A stretch of 51,483 nt of DNA from Burkholderiaceae bacterium (GCA_018780645.1 JADMJJ010000026.1:1-51483); one strand, 5' to 3'; shown: positions 26,697 through 35,800, counted from the first letter of the stretch. The notes: generated by a model not told the origin, from the letters alone. Program-made: numbers and translations.

Positions 26697-28155
26697 GCGG
26701 CTTCGTCGCCACGGCCTTCCGCAAGGCCTGCGCCGCAGTCTCGAGCAGAGGCTCACGCTGCGCAGACAACCAGCCCACGGCGAACCAGGCACGCGGATCG
26801 GTCTGCGCCTGCTGGCGGAACGCCGCCTCGGCCACGCAGAGGTCGTTGTACTGGCCGAGCGCCTCCTGCGCCGGCCGCAGGCAGGCCAGATAGCGCTTGA
26901 CCTCCCTGCCTCTGTACAGGGCCGAGACGAACTCGACGCCGTAGCGCAGGCGCTTCAAGCGCTTGCGGGCGCGATGGCGCCTGGCATCGTCCATGTCGTG
27001 GAAAGCGGCGGCATCCTTGCGCAGCTGGCGATGCAGCGCCTTGATGCGCGCACGCGCCAGCACGCCGATCGAGGTCTGCTCCGCGGCGCCCTCCTCGGCC
27101 GGTTCGTCCGCCACAGCGCCATGGGCATACTGCAGCAGCGCCAACAGCAAGCGGGTGCAGGAAACATCGCGCAGTGCCTGGGCCGCATCGTCGCTCTGCG
27201 CTGCGGTCGGCAGCTCGCACAGCGGTGCACCGGCAGCGAGCAGAGTCGGCCGCAGCGCGGCGCTCATCACATCGCGATCGCGCGCGGCGCCAAGCCGGCT
27301 GGCCAGCGCCGCCAGCTGCGGTTCCCAGACCGGGCCCTCGGTATCGCCGAACAGGCGCAGGGCGCTGCGCAGGCGGCGCATGCCGACACGGGCCTGATGC
27401 AGGTGCTCGGCGCGGCCCTCGCCGGCCGCCAGCTCGGCGACGTTGGGCAGGATTTGCTCCAGGCAGACCGCCGTGATTGCGCGCTGCGCCGCATCGACGC
27501 TCATGTCGGCCCTCAGCAGCGGCGGGCTCGCCTGGACGGCCGGACCGCCGGCAAGGCCGCGCGCCAGCCGGTCGCCCCGTTCGGACTTGGTCCGCACATC
27601 CAGCCAGAGCGCATGCCGCTTGACCCAGCGCGTGGCCACGGCGATCAGGCCGGCCAGGGCGCCGGACTTGAGCTCGAACTCCAGCTCATGCACCTCAAGG
27701 CGCGATGCGCCGGCAAGGATCTCGCCGACATCGTGCGCCAGCTCCACCCGGGCGCCCTGGACGCGCACGATGCGGTGGGTGCGCAGCACATCGGTTTCGA
27801 ACACGGCCTGCAGCCCATCGACATGCTGCCCCAGCACGGCCAGCAGCGACTCACCGACGGGGGTCTGGGCATGACGCTGAATGTCCAGCCGCGGCACGTC
27901 CGCCTGCCGGCCCAGCGACACCTCATGCTCCAGGCGCACCAGGCGGCCGTCGCCGCGGCCCTTCAGCGTCTGCACCCAGACATCGTCTTCCTGGCGCAGG
28001 CGCAGCGCCAGGCCGGCACTGGCCAGCCGGCGGTCGGGTGTGTCGAAGTACTGGGCGCGCAGTCGAATCGTGCGTGCCCCCGGCGTGGCGACCGCTCGCG
28101 CCACGGCCGCGCGACGCTCCGCCGGCACCTGGAACTTCAGTTCGATCTCAACCAT
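26677..28155 (-). CDS. CYTH-CHAD domain protein (inorganic triphosphatase type)
   Basis: Two-domain protein of 492 aa. The N-terminal CYTH domain (1 to about 200) begins VEIELKF, the E-x-E-x-K triphosphate-binding signature, and has matching basic and acidic strands ([33 protein letters not shown]). The C-terminal CHAD domain (about 215-480) is helical with conserved His and Arg: [16 protein letters not shown] and [13 protein letters not shown]. Related proteins such as Escherichia coli YgiF hydrolyse tripolyphosphate, and CHAD domains bind polyphosphate. Start 28155 (MVEIELKF) fits the family. It follows the EAL gene on the same strand after 38 bases, so they may be one transcript. Confidence 0.9.
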   Translation of the reverse strand: MVEIELKFQVPAERRAAVARAVATPGARTIRLRAQYFDTPDRRLASAGLALRLRQEDDVWVQTLKGRGDGRLVRLEHEVSLGRQADVPRLDIQRHAQTPVGESLLAVLGQHVDGLQAVFETDVLRTHRIVRVQGARVELAHDVGEILAGASRLEVHELEFELKSGALAGLIAVATRWVKRHALWLDVRTKSERGDRLARGLAGGPAVQASPPLLRADMSVDAAQRAITAVCLEQILPNVAELAAGEGRAEHLHQARVGMRRLRSALRLFGDTEGPVWEPQLAALASRLGAARDRDVMSAALRPTLLAAGAPLCELPTAAQSDDAAQALRDVSCTRLLLALLQYAHGAVADEPAEEGAAEQTSIGVLARARIKALHRQLRKDAAAFHDMDDARRHRARKRLKRLRYGVEFVSALYRGREVKRYLACLRPAQEALGQYNDLCVAEAAFRQQAQTDPRAWFAVGWLSAQREPLLETAAQALRKAVATKPPTSSRR

Positions 28156-28193
28156 GGGCCTGTCCTCCTGGCTGCTCTTGTCGTCATCCACCG

Positions 28194-30299
28194 TCAGGCG
28201 CCTGTCACCACATCGGGCACATAACTCTCGCGCCACCGCTCGAAGGCGGAGAGGTCCATGGGCTTGGCCAGCATATAGCCCTGAACCAGATCGCAGCGGA
28301 CCTCGCGCAGCACGCGCAGCTCGGCCGCGTTCTCGACGCCCTCCCCGGTCACCAGCATGCCCAGGCTGTGGCCCAGCTTGACGATGGAGGCCAGCAGCTC
28401 CTGCCGCCGCGGATCGTTGTTGACGCCGTCGACGAAGCTGCGATCAATCTTCAGCTCGTGGACCGGCAGGCGCTGCAGATAGGCCAGCGAGGACTGCCCG
28501 GTGCCGAAGTCGTCGATGGCCAGCACCACGCCCAGGCGGTGCAACGAGTGCAGCACCTTGATCGGGTCCGGGCCGCTGGCCATCAGACCTGTTTCCGTCA
28601 GCTCCAGCTGGAGCAGATGGGCGGGGACCCTGGCCTCGTCGAGCAGCGCGGCAATTCTTTCGGGCAGACCGTGATCCTGCAGGTCCAGCGTCGAGACGTT
28701 GACCGCGATGGGCAGCGCCAGGCCCTGGCGCTGCCAGTCAGCCAGGGTGGCGACCGCACATTCCAGCATCCATTGCGTGACCTGTCGTATGCGGCCGGTA
28801 TCCTCGGCAAAGGGGATGAACTCACTGGGCGGCAACCAGCCGCGCGTGGGGTGCTCCCAGCGCACCAGGGCCTCGACGCCGCGCAGCTGACCGTCGGCCA
28901 CGCAGACTTTGGGCTGCAGGAACTGGCGCAACTGGCCCAGCTTGATGGCGTCCTGCAGGTCGGACAGCAGACTCAGATGCAGCAGCCGCGAGGCCTCCAG
29001 CTTGGGGTTGTAGAGCGCCACCTGCTGGCGCTGGCGCTTGGCCTCGAACATCGCCTGCTCGGCGCGGCGCAGCAGCGCCTCGGTCTGCCGCTCATGCTCG
29101 GGGAACAGGGCCATGCCGACCGACACAGACAGGTCCAGCGTCTGCCCCTGCCAGCTGAGTTTGTGCTCGACCGCGTCCTGGATCAGGGCTGCGGCCTGTT
29201 CCGCCTCGGCGAGATCCCGGATCGGCACCAGGGCCGCAAAGGTGCCCCCGGCCAGGCGTCCGAAACAGGCGCTGCCGTCGAACAGCGAAGTCAGCTTGCC
29301 GGCGGCGCCTACCAGCACCGCATCACCGGCGTCAAAGCCCAGCACGCTGTTGACGGTCTTGAGGCGGTCCACATCCAGGCACAGCTGCACCGCCATCGGC
29401 CGCGCTGGCGCCAGGCCGGCCAGCAGCGTGTTGCCGTCGGCAATGAAACGGTCGCGCTCCGGCAGACCGGTCAGCAGGTCGGTGTGGGCCATCAACACCA
29501 GCCTGCGCTCGCGGTCGCCCACCGCCTCGGCCATGGTGTTCATGGCGAGGGAGACCTGCGCCACCTCGTCATTGCCGAGCACCTCGATGCGATGGTCGTA
29601 CTGCCCCTGCGCGTAGCGGTCCGCGCCGACCTGGGCGCGAAGCAGTGGCCGTACGATGCTTCGGGTCACGAACAGGGCCATCAAGCCGCCCACGGCGATT
29701 GCGGCCAGGCAAAGCACCGCGACCGTATTGCGGTCCCGCGCAATGCTCGCGCGCAGCTGGTCGGCCTGCTTGATCGAGGCCAACTGCTCCTGGCTGGCCA
29801 GGTTGGCAATGGCCTCCATCAGCAGGGTCAATGTCTCCTCGGTCTGCGTGCCCAGCATCTGCAGCGCATCGTCCCGTTGCTCGGCCTCGATCAGATCAAC
29901 GGTGCTGCCGTACTGCTGGCGATAGCGCTCAAGACGTTGCCGCACATTGAACAGCGCCTGCCGCCGGTCGCCCACGGGCAGGCGCTGATCCATCAGCCGC
30001 ACGGCCGCGTCCAGATGGCGATTGGCGGCGTCGATTTCCGCGTAGGCCAGCACCCGCTGCTCGCGCTTCACGCTGATCAGCACCAGCAGCTTGCGCGCCG
30101 CGTCCTCGGCATTGGCGCCAATGTCGCTGAGTATTTCGTGCGTCTCGTTCTGCTCGGCCACCAGGCGAGTGAAGGCGCCAGACAGCTCGTTCAAGCGGCT
30201 GACCGACAAGCCGGCAAGTAGCAACAACAAGCCAAGCAGCAGGCCGAAGCCCAAGGACAGGCGGGGCCCGATACGAAGACGCGAGACGTTGGGAGTCAT
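28194..30299 (-). CDS. HAMP-GGDEF(degenerate)-EAL c-di-GMP phosphodiesterase
   Basis: Membrane signalling protein of 701 aa. It has two transmembrane segments (about 12-32 and 190-212) flanking a helical periplasmic sensor region, a HAMP segment, a GGDEF domain and an EAL domain (about 445-690). The GGDEF active-site motif reads LAGGTFAAL, so the catalytic acidic residues are lost and cyclase activity is unlikely. The EAL domain keeps VEALVRW, the DDFGTG loop, KIDRSFV and GEGVE, so it should hydrolyse cyclic di-GMP. The ATG at 30299 is directly before the first hydrophobic helix. Downstream on the same strand is the CYTH-CHAD gene. The ligand sensed is unknown. Confidence 0.9.
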   Translation of the reverse strand: MTPNVSRLRIGPRLSLGFGLLLGLLLLLAGLSVSRLNELSGAFTRLVAEQNETHEILSDIGANAEDAARKLLVLISVKREQRVLAYAEIDAANRHLDAAVRLMDQRLPVGDRRQALFNVRQRLERYRQQYGSTVDLIEAEQRDDALQMLGTQTEETLTLLMEAIANLASQEQLASIKQADQLRASIARDRNTVAVLCLAAIAVGGLMALFVTRSIVRPLLRAQVGADRYAQGQYDHRIEVLGNDEVAQVSLAMNTMAEAVGDRERRLVLMAHTDLLTGLPERDRFIADGNTLLAGLAPARPMAVQLCLDVDRLKTVNSVLGFDAGDAVLVGAAGKLTSLFDGSACFGRLAGGTFAALVPIRDLAEAEQAAALIQDAVEHKLSWQGQTLDLSVSVGMALFPEHERQTEALLRRAEQAMFEAKRQRQQVALYNPKLEASRLLHLSLLSDLQDAIKLGQLRQFLQPKVCVADGQLRGVEALVRWEHPTRGWLPPSEFIPFAEDTGRIRQVTQWMLECAVATLADWQRQGLALPIAVNVSTLDLQDHGLPERIAALLDEARVPAHLLQLELTETGLMASGPDPIKVLHSLHRLGVVLAIDDFGTGQSSLAYLQRLPVHELKIDRSFVDGVNNDPRRQELLASIVKLGHSLGMLVTGEGVENAAELRVLREVRCDLVQGYMLAKPMDLSAFERWRESYVPDVVTGA

Positions 30300-30427
30300 G
30301 TAGGGGCCGGCAGTTCGGGCCGGTGGCGGATCATATCGACACAAGTCCGTGCCGAGGAGAGGGCGGGTTATCCGGGCCCGCCGCTCATGGCGGAAGCGGC
30401 CCCGCAAACCCGAACTCCCCGGGTCTT

Positions 30428-30439
30428 CAGGGGCCCCTG
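30428..30439. repeat. Perfect 12-base palindrome
   Basis: CAGGGGCCCCTG lies between the divergent EAL gene and the chemoreceptor remnant. It is fully self-complementary and could mark the scar of the deletion that removed the 5' part of the receptor gene, or it may be chance in GC-rich DNA. Confidence 0.4.
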
Positions 30440-30850
30440 GCCCTCAAACCCGAGATGTGGCGGCTGCTGAAGGCCATCGACAGCATGCAGCAGCGTCTGC
30501 GCGCGCTGATGCAGCGACTGCAGGAGTCCGCCGGTGAAGTCAAGACTCTGATCGGCGCCTCGGTCGACCAGGTCGAGACCGGAGCGCACCAGATCGGCCA
30601 GGCCAATGAGGCGATGAGCGGCATTGCGCGGGGCGTCGAGCAGGTCAACGGCATGATCCGCAACATCGCCACCAATGCCAAGCAGGAATCGGCACGCATG
30701 CATGAACTCAGTCAGGCGATCACCGAGATCGACCAGATGACGCAACAGAATGCCGCCCTGGTCGAACAATCGGCGGCTGCCGCCGAATCGATGAATCAGC
30801 AGGCCGAGCAGATGTCCGGCCTGGCCCGCGAGTTCCGACTCAAGCACTGA
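30440..30850 (+). pseudogene. Chemoreceptor (MCP) remnant with internal deletion
   Basis: An open frame with clear methyl-accepting chemotaxis protein sequence but no sensor or membrane part. LLKAIDSMQQRLRAL resembles the linker after HAMP. It runs straight into AGEVKTLIGASVDQVETG, which normally comes over 100 residues later, after the receptor hairpin tip. The tail (EIDQMTQQNAALVEQSAAAAESM) is a normal receptor C-terminus. Thus the N-terminal sensor and the first half of the signalling coiled coil are missing. The first in-frame ATG is at 30455 and has no good ribosome-binding site. A functional cytoplasmic mini-adaptor cannot be fully excluded, but a decayed gene is more likely. Confidence 0.65.
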
Positions 30851-30904
30851 GGCGTCGCCGGCGGCCTGCCATCGTCACGGCAGCATCGGCACCACCCGCC
30901 GCCG

Positions 30905-31252
30905 TCAGTTCGGCAGCGACTGGTTCTGCTCGGAGAAGAGCATGAACCTGACACGTACCAGCGCATCGAGCGCATCGATCTGGCGCCGCTGGTCGGCCTC
31001 GGCGATACGCCCCGTCAGCGAAGCCTGGGCCTCGATCGAGCGCGCCAGCGTCGCAATCCAGCTGCTCAGGCAGGTGTCAACCAGACTGAATGCCCGTGCA
31101 CGAGGCACGCCGCTGGCCGCACCGTCGGCAGCGCCGGTGTAGATGTCCAGCAGCGATGCAACAGGGAATCCGGCCAGCGCGGGCCTCATTGTCTCGAGTC
31201 CGACGACCAGATCCAGCTTCAGCGGCAACGGTTCAGACGGTGAGGCGCTCAT
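30905..31252 (-). CDS. Hypothetical protein, 115 aa
   Basis: A small soluble-looking protein that I do not recognise. It has an amphipathic N-terminal stretch (LKLDLVVGLETMRPALAGFP) followed by long predicted helices, for example ARSIEAQASLTGRIAEA and RRQIDALDALVRVRF. No signal peptide, membrane helix or catalytic motif is visible. I chose the ATG at 31252 because AAGGGAAT precedes it; the upstream part of the open frame is Gly/Ala/Pro-rich and not protein-like. It is divergent from the small membrane protein gene and faces the chemoreceptor remnant. Confidence 0.6.
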   Translation of the reverse strand: MSASPSEPLPLKLDLVVGLETMRPALAGFPVASLLDIYTGAADGAASGVPRARAFSLVDTCLSSWIATLARSIEAQASLTGRIAEADQRRQIDALDALVRVRFMLFSEQNQSLPN

Positions 31253-31561
31253 GGCATTCCCTTTGACCAGGCCAGCGCATCGGACCTGCGGCCGCAGTCT
31301 GGCAGCCGCCCCGGCATCCGGCAACCCTGCCCCGCCATACCCTGGCGCGCCAAATGGGTGGGCAATCCCGGTGCAGCCAATCGACACCAAGGGCCGTGCC
31401 AAGGTCTGCGGTGCCGTATCGGCTGTGCGCACAACGCACAACCCCTTCGACAACAACTGAAACAAGGCCCGGGCTCAAGAAAACGAGGCTGATACATCGG
31501 GTGGCGAGACTACAGGCTTCGCTTCGCCACCTGCCCCAAGCGGGCCACCAGGAGTTTCGCC
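31253..31561. other. Intergenic region with a hairpin
   Basis: I see no gene in these 309 bases. The clearest structure is a hairpin with arms GGTGGCGA (31500-31507) and TCGCCACC (31524-31531) in what would be the leader of the small membrane protein gene. No clear promoter pair was found. Confidence 0.4.
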
Positions 31562-31723
31562 ATGAACCCAATGTCCTTGCTGACCCTTTCCGCCGAGTCG
31601 CTTCGCCAGGCGGAGTTGAACCGTGGTGACCACCCGGCTTCTCGCGCAGAGCCCGGCGAGCGCCGATGGGCGCTGATCGCCGTCGCGCTGACCGCCATGG
31701 CCCTGATCTTTTGCCTGAGTTGA
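31562..31723 (+). CDS. Small single-pass membrane protein, 53 aa
   Basis: A short open frame with good start signals (AGGAG eight bases before the ATG). It encodes a polar N-terminal half (MNPMSLLTLSAESLRQAEL, then a charged stretch) and one C-terminal hydrophobic helix (residues about 36-53) ending at the stop. That makes it a tail-anchored or single-pass micro-protein of unknown function. Its TGA stop overlaps an Anr/FNR-like box that precedes the DUF3562 gene. Codon use looks like that of neighbouring genes. Too short to be certain, but the start context and hydrophobic profile are convincing. Confidence 0.5.
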   Translation: MNPMSLLTLSAESLRQAELNRGDHPASRAEPGERRWALIAVALTAMALIFCLS

Positions 31724-31733
31724 CCTGGCGCAA
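31720..31733 (+). promoter_or_regulatory. FNR/Anr-like box upstream of DUF3562 gene
   Basis: TTGACCTGGCGCAA matches the FNR-family half-sites TTGAC/T-N4-(A/C)(T/G)CAA with a strong left half and a degenerate right half. It lies about 170 bases before the DUF3562 start. The same right half, CTGGCGCAA, occurs in the box at 35801 on the other side of this cluster. Confidence 0.45.
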
Positions 31734-31900
31734 AGCTGACGAAGGCCGATGACATCGCCAGGACACGGTGCCGGGCAACAATGGCCGGGCGGCAACGAGT
31801 GCCCCGACTGTCGGCGCCGAGACTTGGTGCCAAGGTCAACCCACTCATTCGCCTCTTTGCGCGCCAGCGCACAGAGCACCCTGCGCTTGAGGAATTCACC

Positions 31901-32149
31901 ATGCCCGCTCCGCACTCCATGCAGCCCGATCAGCACCAGATCGTGGCCCATCTGGCCCATCAGGCGCACTTGCCGGTCGGTGATGTGGCGCAGCTCTACG
32001 AGCAGGAACGGGCCGAGTTGGCGGCCGGCGCCCACATCATGACGTTTCTGCCCATCTTCGCGATCCGCAACGTGCAGGAGATCCTGCGCCGGCGCGGACT
32101 GGTCGATCGGGTCGCGCCGACCACCGCGTCGCCGAGGTCGAGACAATAG
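31901..32149 (+). CDS. DUF3562 domain protein
   Basis: An 82-aa protein matching my recollection of the DUF3562 family: a helix with HQIVAHLAHQAHLPVGDVAQLYEQE, then a second helix ending HIMTFLPIFAIRNVQEIL. The domain fills almost the whole protein. Related proteins are small, helical and of unknown role in betaproteobacteria. The ATG at 31901 follows GAGGAA; a longer in-frame frame extends upstream but would cross the regulatory box region. It converges on the PPDK-like gene, whose stop is 11 bases downstream. Confidence 0.7.
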   Translation: MPAPHSMQPDQHQIVAHLAHQAHLPVGDVAQLYEQERAELAAGAHIMTFLPIFAIRNVQEILRRRGLVDRVAPTTASPRSRQ

Positions 32150-32160
32150 AGCCGGGCCGG

Positions 32161-33777
32161 CTAGGCCCCGCTTTGGCGTAGCGCCATCATGCGGGCCAGC
32201 AGTCCCTCCGGGTAGTCGATCGCGACCTGCCCGGCGCCCGCATAGAAGGCGCCATCGTTGCCGTCGAGCGTCAGCAGTTCACCCTCGTGCAATGAGCGCC
32301 CGCCGGCGGTGATCGTGCGCGCGCCTTCGTCGATCTCCAGGGCCGAACATCCGACCAGGCAGACCTTGCCAAGCTGTCGCGCGACCACCGCCGCATGCGA
32401 GGTGCGCGCACCGCGCTGCGTCAGCAGTCCGACCGCCAGCTCCAGCGCGGCAAGGTCGCCGGTCTCCGCGTCGCGGCGCACCAGCACCACCGGAACACCC
32501 GCGCCGTGACGCAGGGCGGCGCGCGCCTCGTCCAACGCGATCTCGCCCACGGCAATGCCATGGCTGGCCGTGGCGGCGCGGCCCAGCGGAGTCAGAGGCT
32601 CGAATCGCCCTTCCGTCTGCGCCACGAGACGCGTTCTGGCGAGCGCTCCGCGGTCGATCGCCGCCGTGCGGTCCAGCGCCAGCCCTTGGCTGATCACCCC
32701 TTCCTCCAGCAGGTCCAGGGCAATGCGCGCAGCGGCCAGCGGCGTGCGCTTGCCGGATCGCGTCTGCAGCATGAAGAGCCTGCCTTCCTGCACGGTGAAC
32801 TCGAAGTCCTGCATGTCGCCGAAGGCCTGCTCCAGGCGCCGGGCGGCGTCACTCAGTTGCTGCCAGACATCGGGCAAGACAGCGGCCAGCTGATCGTGCC
32901 CGTTGGCACTGCGCCGCCCGGACACCACATCCTCGCCCTGGGCATCGAACAGGAAGTCCACCCACAGGGCGGGCTCACCACTGGCGGGGTCGCGGGTGAA
33001 GCCGACGCCGGCACCCGACTGCCCACCAGCATTGCCGAACACCATGCACTGCACCGTCACCGCCGTGCCTATGGTGTCGGGAATGCCGTTCAATCGCCGG
33101 TACTCACACGCCTTGGCCGATGTCCAGGAGGCCAGCACGGCCTCAATCGCCTCGGCCAACTGCTCGGAGGGGGTCTGGGGAAAGGGTCGCCCAGCAGCTT
33201 GGGCGAAGGCTTCGAGGCATCGGCGCGTGAGCAGGCGCAGATCGGCAAAGTCGAGCTGGCGCTCGTCTTGCGCGCCGAACAGGGCCGTCCGTACGTCGTC
33301 GAACAGCTGCGCCGGCAGGCCGGCCACGACCTCGCCGTAGGTGGCCACCAGCCGCCGGTAGGCATCCCAGACCAGGCGCGGATTGCCGGTCTGGCGCAGC
33401 AGCCCAGCCACGGTGGCGTCGCACAGTCCGATATTCAGCAAGGTCTCCATCATCCCGGGCATCGACACCGGCGCACCGGATCGCACCGACAGCAGCAAGG
33501 GGTGGCGGCTGTCGCCCAGGACCCGCCCAGCCGACTGCTCCAGGGCCTGGAGAGCCGACCTCCAGAGGTCTGGCTTGGTCGCCTGCGCACGCGCCTCGGG
33601 ATCAAGGCAGTAGCGGGTGCCAATGACGAATGCCGGCGGCACCGGCAGCAACAGCTGGGCCATGCGCAGCAGGTTCCAGGCCTTGAACCCCATGGTTTGC
33701 GCCGAAGCTCCGGCGCCTGCGCTGGCGCCGTCGCCGTCGCCGCATCCGATCAGATAAATGTCCCGGGCGGCGCTCAC
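32161..33777 (-). CDS. PPDK-like protein lacking the PEP/pyruvate barrel
   Basis: A 538-aa relative of the first two domains of pyruvate phosphate dikinase (PPDK, normally about 880 aa). The ATP-grasp part has LLPVPPAFVI, LLLSVRSGAPVSMPGMMETL, RRLNGIPDTIGTAV, MVFGNAGGQSG and FTRDPASGE. The phosphohistidine domain has ARTSHAAVVARQLGKVCLVGC with His461. The C-terminal TIM barrel that binds PEP/pyruvate is absent, so ATP could phosphorylate the His but the usual acceptor site is missing. I chose the GTG at 33777, which overlaps the TGA of the upstream gene (GTGA), so the two are translationally coupled. It may hand the phosphoryl group to its coupled partner or to an unknown acceptor. Confidence 0.8.
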   Translation of the reverse strand: MSAARDIYLIGCGDGDGASAGAGASAQTMGFKAWNLLRMAQLLLPVPPAFVIGTRYCLDPEARAQATKPDLWRSALQALEQSAGRVLGDSRHPLLLSVRSGAPVSMPGMMETLLNIGLCDATVAGLLRQTGNPRLVWDAYRRLVATYGEVVAGLPAQLFDDVRTALFGAQDERQLDFADLRLLTRRCLEAFAQAAGRPFPQTPSEQLAEAIEAVLASWTSAKACEYRRLNGIPDTIGTAVTVQCMVFGNAGGQSGAGVGFTRDPASGEPALWVDFLFDAQGEDVVSGRRSANGHDQLAAVLPDVWQQLSDAARRLEQAFGDMQDFEFTVQEGRLFMLQTRSGKRTPLAAARIALDLLEEGVISQGLALDRTAAIDRGALARTRLVAQTEGRFEPLTPLGRAATASHGIAVGEIALDEARAALRHGAGVPVVLVRRDAETGDLAALELAVGLLTQRGARTSHAAVVARQLGKVCLVGCSALEIDEGARTITAGGRSLHEGELLTLDGNDGAFYAGAGQVAIDYPEGLLARMMALRQSGA

Positions 33778-35717
33778 GCTCGCACTCCCGCTTTGTCGAA
33801 TGCCAGATCGCGCAGACCGTAGGCGGCGACAAGCAGCCGATCCGAGGCCAGTTCCAGGGTGGCGGCAAGATCGTTGGCCAGCATCAGCGAGGGCGCGTCC
33901 TGCATGACGCCGAAGATCACGCGGCGTGCATCCCGGAGCAGGGCGTCGCATTGCCGCTCGGCCTGGAGCACGCGCCAGGTGGCGCCGAGGAAGGCGTCGT
34001 TGTCGGCCGGTTCACTGTTGCTGCCCAGCGTTCGGGCGCTGGCCAGCGCCTTGACCTGGTCCTGGGTGGCCTGCAACACGGTACCGGCCAGCCGCGTCAG
34101 CACCTTGCGGACGTCGTCGTTCCAGCCCTTGAGGTGGTGGTCGGCGATCAGGCTGATCAGGAAGGCTGCCTCTTCCAGCGCGCCGGCCACGTCATCGGAC
34201 TGCTCCACCAAGCGCGCAACGGGCTGCCAGCGCGGCTGGCGACCCGCCTTCTCGCGGGCCTGCATGACCAGATGATCGGCCTTGCGCTCCCAGGTCTTGG
34301 CCCGTGCGGCGAGCGCGTCGGCCGCCTCGCCCGAGCGCTCGGCGCCATGGGTCAAGCCGTCGCTGACGGCCTGCGCCAGCGCATGGCAGTACGACGCATG
34401 CTCGGCCAGCAGGTCGAACTCACTGCTGCGGTGCCGCACATGCTGGGCGAGCAGCATCCGCGTTTCGTCGGCGACAAGGGCCGCCGGCTGACCGCGCCCC
34501 AGTGCCGCGCAGGACAGTCTCATCACCGCGAGCAGAAAGGTCTGGGCATCAACCGCGCCAATGACCTCGTCGAGGCGGTCACCGATGCGAAATGCCCCTT
34601 CGCCGGCCGCCTGCATGGCAGCAAAAATCAGGCGCTCACCGCCCACCTGCAGCCAGGCACGGTGGCCGATGTCCAGACGTGCGGCATCCGCGAGCACAGC
34701 GATCGCCACATCCTTCTCGACGAAAGCCTGCAGACGCTTGCGGGCGCGGTTCCAGTCGATCAGGAACACGATGCGCGAGGCAATGCCTTCCAGCGCCGAC
34801 TCAAGCGCCGCCTCGTCAGCGCAGTCGAACTGCGCCGTGCTGACCGAGTACGCCTCGCCCCGATTGAGCTCGGCGCTGGTGCGCGCCTCCAGCGCGGACC
34901 ACATCGCGCCAAACGGCTCCAGCATGGCCTGAAAGAACTCGAGGCGAACGCGGTGCAGGTCCGAGTAGGTCAGTGTGATGGTCAGCCCCGTCAGCTGGAG
35001 TACCAGCACATGGGCATCGTTGGTGCCGATGTCGTTTTGCAGCAGCAGGCGCTCACCATCCCGCGTGGCGGCCGTTTCCAGGCCCGGGTGATCGAACTTC
35101 AGGCGCGCGGTGCGATTCAAGCCCCGCATGAAGGCCGCCACCAGAGGACGATCGCGGTCCTGCAGCTCCCAGACATTCGCACCATCGATCACCTCGGTGG
35201 CCAGTTCGCCGGACAGTTTGTTGATCTGCCTGTGCAGGTCCATCACGAGCAGATGCAGGCTGTCGGCCTTGCCACGGTGGCCCTGCGTCAGTCCGTCAAA
35301 CTGCGCGTCGGTCAGGCGATCCGTCGGCAGGTCGCTCAACCAGGCCAGCCATTGCTTGACGCGGGCCTGGAGTTCGCCGCCTTCGGGCGCCGTCTCCAGC
35401 GCGGGGCGGGCCATGATGACGAGATCGTCGGCAAGGCCGCTGACAAGTCGCTGGAGGTCGGCAATGACGAGCTCGTCGTCAACGCGTCGCGCCACCACGG
35501 GCAGCTCGGTGAGCCAGGCCGCCGGCAAACCTGCCGAGGCCATCTCCCGGCTCAGGTCCGGTGCCTCCCGGCCCGGATGCTTGGCCTGCGAGGCGGCGGC
35601 CTGCAGCACCGTCAGATAGACCTTGAGGCGATCATTGGCCGCAAGGGCTGCCTTGACCCAAACGGGCAGCATCAGCCTGTGCTGGCCCAGGGACACCACT
35701 GCTTGGGTCTTTTGCAT
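33774..35717 (-). CDS. Large protein with PhoU/DUF47-like C-terminus
   Basis: A 647-aa soluble protein. The C-terminal 150 residues look like a PhoU/DUF47 helical bundle: AKTWERKADHLVMQAREKA, VEQSDDVAGALEEAAFLISL and DARRVIFGVMQDAPSL carry the regularly spaced acidic residues used for metal clusters. I do not recognise the N-terminal 480 residues (mixed, with LVLQLTGLTITLTYSDLHR and IVFLIDWNRARKRLQAF). AGGAG precedes the ATG at 35717. It is coupled to the truncated PPDK through GTGA, and an FNR/Anr-like box lies about 90 bases upstream. A joint role with the PPDK-like protein, perhaps in phosphate or energy control under low oxygen, is inference. Confidence 0.7.
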   Translation of the reverse strand: MQKTQAVVSLGQHRLMLPVWVKAALAANDRLKVYLTVLQAAASQAKHPGREAPDLSREMASAGLPAAWLTELPVVARRVDDELVIADLQRLVSGLADDLVIMARPALETAPEGGELQARVKQWLAWLSDLPTDRLTDAQFDGLTQGHRGKADSLHLLVMDLHRQINKLSGELATEVIDGANVWELQDRDRPLVAAFMRGLNRTARLKFDHPGLETAATRDGERLLLQNDIGTNDAHVLVLQLTGLTITLTYSDLHRVRLEFFQAMLEPFGAMWSALEARTSAELNRGEAYSVSTAQFDCADEAALESALEGIASRIVFLIDWNRARKRLQAFVEKDVAIAVLADAARLDIGHRAWLQVGGERLIFAAMQAAGEGAFRIGDRLDEVIGAVDAQTFLLAVMRLSCAALGRGQPAALVADETRMLLAQHVRHRSSEFDLLAEHASYCHALAQAVSDGLTHGAERSGEAADALAARAKTWERKADHLVMQAREKAGRQPRWQPVARLVEQSDDVAGALEEAAFLISLIADHHLKGWNDDVRKVLTRLAGTVLQATQDQVKALASARTLGSNSEPADNDAFLGATWRVLQAERQCDALLRDARRVIFGVMQDAPSLMLANDLAATLELASDRLLVAAYGLRDLAFDKAGVRA

Positions 35718-35800
35718 GCGAGAACTCCTGTGAAGACCTGACCAGTCTTCGAGAGCTGCATGACAAGGATGTGGCGAAGGCGCAGTTGCACAGCCCTGGC

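Noticed and set aside
29760-29800. TTGATCGAGGCCAA resembling an FNR box
   Set aside because: It lies inside the EAL coding sequence, has a poor right half and no nearby promoter.
5434-32164. Recurrent CTAGGCC at three minus-strand gene ends as a possible terminator motif
   Set aside because: It is explained by an Ala codon GCC before a TAG stop in each case; no shared flanking sequence exists.
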